In this document: positions 1-5,791 of the stretch, one piece after another
How positions within the stretch are numbered: position 1 is the stretch's first letter
How the letters are laid out: the number at the start of each line of letters is the position of its first letter
Assembly (NCBI GenBank): GCA_014377915.1
Contig: JACMOT010000367.1
Span: 1 to 11,425, forward strand
Source of the DNA: Tardiphaga sp.
GTDB lineage: Bacteria; Pseudomonadota; Alphaproteobacteria; Rhizobiales; Xanthobacteraceae
DNA: 11,425 nucleotides
Direction: 5' to 3'
Program-made: the position numbers and the translations under genes
The notes under the pieces: generated by a model
What the model was told of the DNA's origin: nothing
The model's input: only the letters and a program-made list of their open reading frames with translations
The model's database searches: none

Positions 1-168
1 AATTAGGGGAGGTCCCTCTTCCCTCCCTCTCCCCGGCGCAGTGTGGCGGGGAAAGGGGGGAGAGGTTGGCCGCGCGCCAGCGCGGACGGATGAGGGGTAA
101 GTCGCGCTCCTCACCCCTCATCCGTCGCTGACTTCGTCCGCGCCACCTTTTCCCACAACGGGAGAAGG
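1..168. repeat. Composite intergenic palindromic repeat
   Basis: No gene is visible in the first 196 bases. Three hairpins stand side by side. Bases 26-34 pair with 57-65 (C/T-rich against G/A-rich, 9 bp). Bases 85-98 pair perfectly with 113-126 (14 bp, core GATGAGGGGT). Bases 146-154 pair with 160-168 (CCTTTTCCC against GGGAGAAGG, one G-T). Bases 80-84 can also pair with 139-143 as an outer stem around the middle hairpin. The words CCCCTCATCCGTC and GGGAGAAGG are familiar to me from dispersed intergenic repeats of Bradyrhizobium-type genomes; this is recollection, not a search. The element lies just past the stop codon of the minus-strand SDR gene, so its transcript may end here. There is no U-run, so a canonical intrinsic terminator is not shown. 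Confidence 0.7.
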
Positions 169-196
169 AAGAAAGGGCGTCCGGCAAGAGGGAAAA

Positions 197-976
197 CTAG
201 AACGCCGTATAGCCGCCATCGATCAGGAACGTATCCGCGGTGTGGTAGGACGACGCCTTGCTCATCAGATAGACCGCGATGCCGCCGAAATCCGACGGCT
301 CGCCGAAGCGGCGCACCGGAATCCGCGGCATCACATTGGCAACGAATTTTTCGTTGGCCATGATGCCGGCGGTCATGTCGCTCTTGATCCAGCCGGGCAG
401 GATCGCATTCGCGGTCACGCCCTGCCGCGCCAGTTCCACCGCGAGGGCGCGCACCAGCGCGTTGATCGCGGCCTTGGTCGCGGCATAATGTTCGTTGCGC
501 GCGGTGCCGAAGATCGAGGCCAGGCTCGACGTCGCCACCAGCCGGCCGAATTTATCGCCAGCTTCGGCGCGCTCGGTCATGTGCCGCGCCGCCACCTGGA
601 ACACATGAAACACACCGTCGAGATTGGTGGCGAACATGTTGCGCCATTGTTCCTCGGTGCGGTCGATGAAGGCGTGGCGCCCGCCGCCGCCGATCCCGGC
701 ATTGGCAAAGCAGCCATCGACCCGGCCGAATGTCTGCAGCGTGGCGTCCATCGCGGCCTTCACCGAAATGGTATCGGTGACGTCGCAGAGCTGCGTATCC
801 ACCTTGCCGGCGCAGGACGCCATGGTCGCCGCGGCGTCGGCGTTCTTGCCGGCGTTGCGGCCCCAGATCGAGACGTTGCAGCCGGCGGTCGCCAGCGCCT
901 GCGCGATGCCGAGGCCGATGCCGCCATTGCCGCCGGTGATGATGGCGACGCGGCCGCTCAGATCGAAGATGCTCAT
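197..976 (-). CDS. SDR family NAD(P)-dependent oxidoreductase
   Basis: A 259-residue classical short-chain dehydrogenase/reductase, the normal length for a single-domain cytoplasmic member. The Rossmann glycine motif TGGNGGIG spans residues 14-21, NAG is at 92-94, the structural Asn is N118 (NLDG), and the catalytic Ser-Tyr-Lys are S151, Y164 and K168 (YAATK). The C-terminal LIDGGYTAF is the usual SDR ending. Such enzymes interconvert an alcohol and a ketone with NAD(P)(H); the sequence does not give the substrate. The ATG at 974-976 has an AGGA-like Shine-Dalgarno about 10 nt upstream. The gene is divergent from a crotonase-kinase-DUF6285 operon. In the P. putida levulinate pathway an SDR (LvaD) reduces the 4-keto acyl-CoA, so a comparable role is plausible here. 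FabG-like 3-ketoacyl reductase or 3-hydroxyacyl-CoA dehydrogenase activity is an equal alternative. Confidence 0.93.
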   Translation of the reverse strand: MSIFDLSGRVAIITGGNGGIGLGIAQALATAGCNVSIWGRNAGKNADAAATMASCAGKVDTQLCDVTDTISVKAAMDATLQTFGRVDGCFANAGIGGGGRHAFIDRTEEQWRNMFATNLDGVFHVFQVAARHMTERAEAGDKFGRLVATSSLASIFGTARNEHYAATKAAINALVRALAVELARQGVTANAILPGWIKSDMTAGIMANEKFVANVMPRIPVRRFGEPSDFGGIAVYLMSKASSYHTADTFLIDGGYTAF

Positions 977-1138
977 GGGGCGTTTCCTGGGTGCGGCGCA
1001 CGTTGGTCGTGCGTTCAGATGAGGTCAGACGTTCGACGGCAAGCATGGACAAGCGCGCGCGAAAAATCAAATATGGTGCTCGACATTCTATGCTTCCACA
1101 CCGCGGAATAAACACGCGGAAACCCCCGTGAGGAAACC
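977..1138. promoter_or_regulatory. Divergent SDR/crotonase intergenic region with small palindrome
   Basis: This 162-bp gap separates the start codons of two divergent genes and should hold both promoters. A perfect 6-bp inverted repeat, CGCACG-TTGGT-CGTGCG, lies at 997-1013, about 20 nt upstream of the SDR start. It could be a regulator half-site pair or a leader hairpin. A weak plus-strand sigma70-like candidate is TGGACA at 1046-1051, with AAATAT at 1069-1074 (17-nt spacer, poor -10). AGGA at 1131-1134 is the Shine-Dalgarno for the crotonase ATG at 1139. No regulator gene lies next to it. Confidence 0.35.
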
Positions 1139-1930
1139 ATGCAGTTCAAGCACGTCACGCTCGATATCGACGGCGCCGTCGCCATCCTGAAGCTCGATCA
1201 TCAGGAGGTGATGAATGCCGTGTCGGTGGACATGCTCGGCGGTCTCGGCGAGGCGCTCGACGAGATCGAGGAGCGCCGCGCCGAGGTGCGCTGCCTGGTC
1301 ATCACCGGCGCCGGCCGCGCCTTCTGTACCGGCGCCAATCTGCAGGGCCGCAACAATAACGTGACCAAGCGCGGCGGTGCCGGTGCGACGCTGGAGACGG
1401 CCTTCCATCCGTTCCTGCGCCGGCTGCGTGGCCTGCATTGCCCGATCGTGACGGCGGTGAACGGCCCGGCGGCCGGCGCCGGCATGAGCTTCGCGCTGAT
1501 GGGCGATTTGATCCTGTGCGCGCGGTCGTCCTATTTCCTGCAGGCCTTCCGTCGCATCGGCCTGGTGCCGGATTGCGGTTCGACCTGGATCTTGCCGCGG
1601 CTGATCGGCAAGGCCCGCGCGGTGGAATTGTCGCTGCTCGGCGAACGGTTGCCGGCGGAAAAGGCGCTGGAATGGGGACTGGTCAACCGCGTGTTCGACG
1701 ATGCGGTCTTGATGGAAGAGACCCTGAAGATGGCGCATGATCTCGCCAACGGTCCGACGCTGGCGCTGTCGCTGATCCGCAAGCTGTATTGGGACAGCAC
1801 CGAGAATTCCTTCGAGGACCAGATCAATCTCGAGGTGCAGTCGCAGCGCATCGCCGGCGGCAGCACGGACTTCAAGGAAGGCGTCTCGGCGTTTCTGGAA
1901 AAGCGCCCGGCGAAATTTACCGGCCAATAG
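1139..1930 (+). CDS. Enoyl-CoA hydratase/isomerase, PaaG-like crotonase
   Basis: A 263-residue crotonase-superfamily protein that acts on a CoA thioester in the cytoplasm. The oxyanion-hole segments are AFCTGANL (61-68) and AAGAGMSFAL (111-120). By alignment from memory with rat mitochondrial hydratase, the two catalytic glutamates are replaced (S117 in GAGMSF, F135 in LQAFRRIG). GLVPDCG (141-147) carries D145, the position of the catalytic Asp of PaaG-type isomerases. The C-terminal REGVSAFLxKR-like stretch and FTGQ ending also resemble PaaG. It is therefore more likely a double-bond isomerase or PaaG-like enzyme than a classical hydratase. No other paa genes are present. It is the first gene of an operon with the phosphotransferase, which begins 9 nt after its stop in the same frame. 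The start has AGGA at 1131-1134. Confidence 0.9.
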   Translation: MQFKHVTLDIDGAVAILKLDHQEVMNAVSVDMLGGLGEALDEIEERRAEVRCLVITGAGRAFCTGANLQGRNNNVTKRGGAGATLETAFHPFLRRLRGLHCPIVTAVNGPAAGAGMSFALMGDLILCARSSYFLQAFRRIGLVPDCGSTWILPRLIGKARAVELSLLGERLPAEKALEWGLVNRVFDDAVLMEETLKMAHDLANGPTLALSLIRKLYWDSTENSFEDQINLEVQSQRIAGGSTDFKEGVSAFLEKRPAKFTGQ

Positions 1931-1939
1931 GTCGCCCGG

Positions 1940-2950
1940 ATGGTGGCGATCACAACGCAGGATCTGCTCGCGGCCAGCATCGCGTCGTGGTGCGACGGTG
2001 CGACCGGGGTGTCCGGGGTGGCGCGGCTGTCCGGCGGCGCCAGCCAGGAGACCTGGTCGTTCGATATCGCGCATCCCGATGGCGTCATCGGCGCCATCCT
2101 GCGCCGGGCGCCGCAGGGCTATGGCGCGGCGTCGGGGCGGGCCTGCGGGCTGGTCACCGAGGCCGCGCTGATCCGTCGCGCGCATCAGGCCGGCGTGCCG
2201 GTGCCGGTAGTGCTGCATGTGTTGACCGAGGCCGATGGCCTCGGCATCGGTTTCATCATGAAGCGGATCGAGGGCGAAACCATCCCGCGCAAGATCCTGC
2301 GCGATGCGCCCTTTGCGGCGATACGACCTCAACTGGCGCGCCAGCTTGGTGGCATCCTCGCCGGCATCCATGGCCTGCCACTCGGGCAATTGCCGGAACT
2401 TCGCCGCATGACGGCGACGACGGAAATCGATGAGCTGGCGCGCGATATCGCCGCCTTCAACTGGCCACGTCCGGTGTTCCAGCTCGCGCTGCGCTGGCTG
2501 CGCGATCACGATCCCGGCGCCGGCGAACGCCTCACGCTGGTGCATGGCGATTTCCGTCATGGCAACCTGATGATCGGCCCCGACGGCATGCGGGCGGTGC
2601 TCGACTGGGAGCTCGCCCATCTCGGCGATCCCATGGAGGATCTCGGCTGGATCTGTGTGAATTCGTGGCGGTTCGGCGAGATCGACCATCCGGTGGGCGG
2701 TTTCGGCAGCCGCGAGGAGCTGTTCGCCGGCTATGAAGCGGCGGGCGGCGGCACGGTTGATCCGGCCCGCGTCAAATTCTGGGAAGTGATGGGCACGTTG
2801 CGCTGGGGCGTGATGTGCTGCGGCATGATGCAGCGCTTTCGTGACGGTCCGGATCATTCCATGGAACGCGCGATGATCGGACGACGCTCGTCGGAGACCG
2901 AGATCGATTTGCTACGGCTACTATCCCCGCGAGGTCGAGATGCAGGATGA
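1940..2950 (+). CDS. APH-fold phosphotransferase, LvaA/ACAD10-11 kinase-like
   Basis: A 336-residue aminoglycoside-phosphotransferase-fold kinase. The glycine-rich loop is LSGGASQETW (30-39), the probable alpha-C glutamate is E74, the catalytic loop is HGDFRHGNL (202-210) with base D204, and the metal-binding motif LDWELAHLGDP (221-231) has D222. A C-terminal helical part has WG(V)MCCGMMQRF. This subgroup sits beside acyl-CoA dehydrogenase genes in many bacteria and is fused to one in human ACAD10/11. In P. putida, LvaA of this type phosphorylates a 4-hydroxyacyl-CoA together with LvaB. A role on a hydroxyacyl-CoA is inferred here; antibiotic resistance is unlikely. The ATG at 1940 follows the crotonase stop by 9 nt in the same frame, with no good Shine-Dalgarno, so translation is probably coupled. 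Its end overlaps the DUF6285 start by 11 nt. Confidence 0.9.
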   Translation: MVAITTQDLLAASIASWCDGATGVSGVARLSGGASQETWSFDIAHPDGVIGAILRRAPQGYGAASGRACGLVTEAALIRRAHQAGVPVPVVLHVLTEADGLGIGFIMKRIEGETIPRKILRDAPFAAIRPQLARQLGGILAGIHGLPLGQLPELRRMTATTEIDELARDIAAFNWPRPVFQLALRWLRDHDPGAGERLTLVHGDFRHGNLMIGPDGMRAVLDWELAHLGDPMEDLGWICVNSWRFGEIDHPVGGFGSREELFAGYEAAGGGTVDPARVKFWEVMGTLRWGVMCCGMMQRFRDGPDHSMERAMIGRRSSETEIDLLRLLSPRGRDAG

Positions 2951-3317
2951 ACCGAAACCGGCCGAGCTGACCACGGCGGTCGCCGATTTCCTGCGCAGCG
3001 AGATCGCGCCGGTCATCACCGGCCATGCCGCCTTCAAGCTGCGGGTGGCGATCAACGCGCTCGACCTGGTGACGCGACAGCTCTCGTTGCAGGACGGCAG
3101 CGATGCCAGCGAACTGCACGGACTGACCCTACTGCTCGGCGTCCAGGGTACGCTGGCGGGATTGAACCAGGATCTCGCCGACCGCATCGCGCAGGGCGAT
3201 GTCGATCTCGACACGCCCGGCGTCAAGGAGCATCTGTGGCGGACGACGCTCGCCAAGCTGGCCGTCGATCAGCCGAACTACGCGGCGTATAAGCGGGAAA
3301 TCGATACCAAGCGATAA
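2940..3317 (+). CDS. DUF6285 domain-containing protein, LvaB-like partner
   Basis: A 125-residue soluble, mostly helical protein with no signal peptide or membrane segment. I recognise the DUF6285 pattern: an N-terminal AELTTAVADFLRSEI helix, a central FKLRVAINALDLVTRQL helix (about 32-48), and a C-terminal TTLAKLAVDQPNYAAYKRE (about 101-119). The start is well set: GAGG at 2931-2934 lies 5 nt before ATG 2940, inside the end of the phosphotransferase gene (11-nt overlap), so the two are translationally coupled. Members regularly sit directly after this phosphotransferase family. In the P. putida lva operon the small protein LvaB is required with kinase LvaA, and I infer the same kinase-partner role here. 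No catalytic residues can be named. The gene ends at a palindromic element shared with a convergent gene. Confidence 0.85.
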   Translation: MQDEPKPAELTTAVADFLRSEIAPVITGHAAFKLRVAINALDLVTRQLSLQDGSDASELHGLTLLLGVQGTLAGLNQDLADRIAQGDVDLDTPGVKEHLWRTTLAKLAVDQPNYAAYKREIDTKR

Positions 3318-3320
3318 CCC

Positions 3321-3450
3321 CTCCGCCGTCATTGCGAGGTCGGGGAAAGCCTGCGGCTTTCCCCTTAGCGAAGCGACGCGGCAATCCAGAAAGCCACAAG
3401 GCAAGACTGGATTGCTTCGTCGCAAGGGCTCCTCGCGATGACGGGTGGAG
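3321..3450. repeat. Three-way-junction palindromic intergenic repeat
   Basis: This element fills the convergent gap between the DUF6285 gene and the CaiD-like gene. The outer stem pairs 3326-3339 (CCGTCATTGCGAGG) with 3431-3444 (one G-T in 14 bp), and flanking CTCC/GGAG extends it. Inside are two arms: 3342-3351 with 3355-3364 (10 bp perfect, 3-nt loop), and 3373-3389 with 3407-3423 (17 bp, two mismatches, core GCAATCCAG/CTGGATTGC). The words match dispersed intergenic repeats I associate with Bradyrhizobium-group genomes. Transcripts from both sides would enter it, so it may act as a bidirectional terminator or 3' end protector; no U-tract is present. Confidence 0.8.
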
Positions 3451-3459
3451 GTTGGAGCT

Positions 3460-4239
3460 CTACTTACCCTTCCACAGCGGTGCGCGCTTTTCCGAAAACG
3501 CCTTCGGTCCCTCGATGTAATCCTCCGACGCCACCATCGCCTTCACCGCGGGATATTCGCGCTGCTCGGCCATCGCATGCGGCAATGATACTTCCATGCC
3601 CTTCTGGATCGCCTGCTTGGAGGCGCGGATCGACATCGGCGAGTTGCTGCAGATCGTCTCGGCCCAGCGCAGCGCCGCGTTCAGCGCCTCGCCCCGCGGT
3701 ACGACCTCGTTGACGAAACCGAGTTCATGGCCTTCCTGCGCCTTCACATGCCGCGCCGTCAGAATCATGCCCATCGCGCGCTTCATGCCGATCTGTCGCG
3801 GCAGCCGGTGCAGGCCGCCGGCCAGCGCGGCGAGGCCGACGCGCGGTTCCGGCAGCGCGAATACCGCGTTCTCCGCCGCGATGATCAGGTCGCAGGCCAG
3901 CGCGACTTCGAAGCCGCCGCCCATCGCCACGCCATTGACCGCGGCGATGATCGGCTTGTCGCAGTCGAACCGCGAGGTGAGGCCGGCGAAGCCGGACGTG
4001 TTCCAGCCGCGCTTGCCGCCGGCCGCCTGCCATTTCAGATCATTGCCGGCGCAGAATGCCTTGTCGCCGGCGCCGGTAACGATGGCGACCCATTGTTCGG
4101 GATCGGCGGCGAAGTCGTTGAATACCTCGTGCAGCTCATTATGCGCGTCGGTGTGCAGCGCATTGTAAACTTCCGGGCGCGACAGCGTGACGATGGTGAT
4201 CGGGCCCTTGCGCGTCACCGTGGAGAATTGCAGCGCCAT
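3460..4239 (-). CDS. Enoyl-CoA hydratase, CaiD (crotonobetainyl-CoA hydratase)-like
   Basis: A 259-residue crotonase of full family length. The oxyanion-hole segments are AFCAGNDLKW (61-70) and AMGGGFEVAL (105-114). Both hydratase glutamates are present: E111 in GGGFE and E131 in ALPEPRVG. The order, FAGL stretch (84-87) and the C-terminal SEDYIEGPKAFSEKR then WKGK ending closely match E. coli CaiD as I recall it. It should hydrate a trans-2-enoyl-CoA to the 3-hydroxyacyl-CoA. Carnitine metabolism is not indicated, since no other cai genes are present, so the substrate is open. A clear Shine-Dalgarno, GGGAG, sits 6 nt before the ATG at 4237-4239. The gene is divergent from the acyl-CoA dehydrogenase, whose enoyl-CoA product it could hydrate, and convergent with DUF6285. 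Confidence 0.92.
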   Translation of the reverse strand: MALQFSTVTRKGPITIVTLSRPEVYNALHTDAHNELHEVFNDFAADPEQWVAIVTGAGDKAFCAGNDLKWQAAGGKRGWNTSGFAGLTSRFDCDKPIIAAVNGVAMGGGFEVALACDLIIAAENAVFALPEPRVGLAALAGGLHRLPRQIGMKRAMGMILTARHVKAQEGHELGFVNEVVPRGEALNAALRWAETICSNSPMSIRASKQAIQKGMEVSLPHAMAEQREYPAVKAMVASEDYIEGPKAFSEKRAPLWKGK

Positions 4240-4353
4240 TGGCGGCTCCCATTTTTCGTTATGCAGAATTTGCGCGTTTGGCCGCGCTTGACTTGATTTG
4301 ACGGTGCCACCTTAATCGCCCGCATAACAAGATCAAAAATATGGGAGAGCGCC
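4240..4353. promoter_or_regulatory. Divergent hydratase/acyl-CoA dehydrogenase promoter region
   Basis: This 114-bp gap sits between divergent starts. On the plus strand TTGACT (4288-4293), a 17-nt spacer and CTTAAT (4311-4316) form a fair sigma70-like promoter for the acyl-CoA dehydrogenase; a second TTGACG is at 4298-4303. Both genes have nearly the same leader word, ATGGGAG, with GGGAG as Shine-Dalgarno: plus-strand GGGAG at 4343-4347 and minus-strand GGGAG about 6 nt before the hydratase ATG. I see no convincing operator palindrome. Confidence 0.4.
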
Positions 4354-5628
4354 TTGGACTTTTCACTGCCGGCCGATCTGGTCGCCTATCTCGCCGAGCT
4401 CGATCGCTTTATCGAAACCGATATCAAGCCGATCGAGCAGGCGGACGACAACATCCGTTTCTTCGATCACCGCCGCGAATATGCGCGTACCGATTTCGAG
4501 AATGGCGGATTGCCGCGGCATGAATGGGAAGCGCTGCTGCGCCGGGTCAAGAATCTGGCCGACGGCGCCGGCCATTTGCGCTTCGCGATTCCGAAAGCCT
4601 ATGGCGGCCAGGGCGGCAGCAATCTGTGGATGGCCGTGATCCGCGAGCACTTTGCGGCAAAAGGTCTCGGCCTGCACAATGACCTGCAGAACGAACATTC
4701 GATCGTCGGCAATCTGCCGCTGGTGACGATGCTCGACCGCTATGGCCGCGACGACCAGAAGGCGATGATCGAAGGCTCGATCACCGGCAAGTATCGCATC
4801 ACCTTCGGGTTGACCGAACCCGAGCACGGCTCCGACGCGACGCATATGGAAACCCGCGCGGTCGAGACGACCCGCGATGGCGTCAAGGGCTGGGTCATCA
4901 ATGGCGAGAAGATGTGGACCACCGGCATGCATGTCGCGACCCATTGCGCGCTGTTCGCGCGCACCTCGGGCAATGATGGCGACGCGCGTGGCATCACCTG
5001 TTTTCTGGTGCCGGCGAAAGCACCGGGCGTGAAGATCGAGGAGTATCTGTGGACCTTCAACATGCCGACCGATCATCCGCGCGTCAGCTTCACCGATGTG
5101 TTCGTGCCGGATGACGCGCTATTCGGCGAGATCGGCCGCGGATTGTCGCTGGCGCAATGTTTCGTGCATGAGAATCGCATCCGGCAGGCGGCGAGCTCGC
5201 TCGGCGCCGCGGTGTATTGCATCGAGGAGAGCGTGAAATACGCCCGCGAGCGAAAGCCGTTTGGCAAAGCGCTGGCCGAGAACCAGGCGATCCAGTGGCC
5301 GCTGGTCGAACTGGCGACGCAGGCGGAGATGCTGCGGCTGCTGATCCGCAAGACGGCGTGGGAAATGGACAGCCTGACCCAGGCCGAGGTCGAGCACACA
5401 TTGTCGGATCGCGTCTCGATGTGTAATTTCTGGGCCAACCGGCTGTGCTGCGAGTCCGCCGACCGCGCCATGCAGGTGCATGGCGGCATGGGCTATTCGC
5501 GGCACAAGCCGTTCGAGCACATCTACCGCCATCACCGCCGTTACCGCATCACCGAGGGCAGCGAGGAAATCCAGAAGCGCAAGGTCGCCGGATTCCTGTT
5601 CGGCTACATGGGCGCGGGAAAGCATTGA
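4354..5628 (+). CDS. Acyl-CoA dehydrogenase family protein (ACAD10/11-LvaC type)
   Basis: A 424-residue FAD flavoenzyme of the acyl-CoA dehydrogenase fold, slightly longer than short/medium-chain enzymes. FAD and substrate motifs are LTEPEHGSD (153-161) and GEKMWTTG (184-191), followed by ARERKPFGK (297-305), QVHGGMGY (374-381) and the end motif YRITEGSEEIQ (397-407). E401 is the expected catalytic base. The start is TTG at 4354 with GGGAG 6 nt upstream; the nearby ATG at 4341 is out of frame and lacks its own Shine-Dalgarno. It would oxidise acyl-CoA to enoyl-CoA with electrons passing to ETF. If it is LvaC-like, it would instead remove phosphate from a phosphoacyl-CoA made by the neighbouring kinase. 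The family call is sure; the special role is inferred from the nearby phosphotransferase and DUF6285 genes. It ends next to a cloverleaf-like palindrome. Confidence 0.95.
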   Translation: MDFSLPADLVAYLAELDRFIETDIKPIEQADDNIRFFDHRREYARTDFENGGLPRHEWEALLRRVKNLADGAGHLRFAIPKAYGGQGGSNLWMAVIREHFAAKGLGLHNDLQNEHSIVGNLPLVTMLDRYGRDDQKAMIEGSITGKYRITFGLTEPEHGSDATHMETRAVETTRDGVKGWVINGEKMWTTGMHVATHCALFARTSGNDGDARGITCFLVPAKAPGVKIEEYLWTFNMPTDHPRVSFTDVFVPDDALFGEIGRGLSLAQCFVHENRIRQAASSLGAAVYCIEESVKYARERKPFGKALAENQAIQWPLVELATQAEMLRLLIRKTAWEMDSLTQAEVEHTLSDRVSMCNFWANRLCCESADRAMQVHGGMGYSRHKPFEHIYRHHRRYRITEGSEEIQKRKVAGFLFGYMGAGKH

Positions 5629-5651
5629 CGTCGTTCAAGGCGCGGACGTTC

Positions 5652-5781
5652 CCCGGACGCGGCGCACGGCGTCCCGCTTGGGACGCTGTGCGCCGCAGAG
5701 CCGGGGTTCCGGTTGCCGGCACAGAAGCAACCGGGATCCCGGCTCTGCGGAGCGGCATGAGAATGCCGCACCGCGTCCGGG
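5652..5781. repeat. Cloverleaf-like palindromic element between convergent genes
   Basis: An 11-bp perfect outer stem (5652-5662 with 5771-5781, CCCGGACGCGG) encloses three arms. Arm 1 pairs 5663-5675 with 5680-5692 (one G-T, 4-nt loop) and can extend into 5659-5662/5693-5696. Arm 2 pairs 5695-5715 with 5728-5748 (21 bp, two mismatches). Arm 3 pairs 5752-5758 with 5763-5769 (GCGGCAT/ATGCCGC) around a GAGA loop. The whole 5629-5791 gap holds no gene. Words such as CCGCGTCCGGGACACG recur, as I recall, between genes of Bradyrhizobium relatives. It may end or protect transcripts of the acyl-CoA dehydrogenase and HAD genes, both of which stop within 25 nt of it. Confidence 0.8.
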
Positions 5782-5791
5782 ACACGCGGCG

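Noticed and set aside
242..1111. 289-codon plus-strand frame opposite the SDR gene, and 187-codon frame at 552-1115
   Set aside because: Both are shadows of the SDR gene, which has all its active-site residues.
1088..2857. 589-codon open frame on the minus strand opposite the crotonase and kinase genes
   Set aside because: Its translation is His/Arg/Gln/Ala-rich without any domain, and the plus strand here encodes two proteins with intact catalytic motifs. It is the usual antisense shadow of high-GC codon bias.
1940..2950. Aminoglycoside resistance gene
   Set aside because: The fold is shared, but the motif details and the neighbourhood (crotonase, DUF6285, acyl-CoA dehydrogenase) match the acyl-CoA-linked kinases.
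4341..4523. Short frame from the ATG at 4341 as a leader peptide
   Set aside because: No Shine-Dalgarno precedes it, it overlaps the dehydrogenase in another frame, and the translation is Arg-rich shadow.
5652..5781. tRNA or riboswitch reading of the cloverleaf-like element
   Set aside because: Arm lengths do not fit tRNA, there is no T-loop motif or CCA-like end, and it lies past stop codons of convergent genes rather than in a 5' leader.
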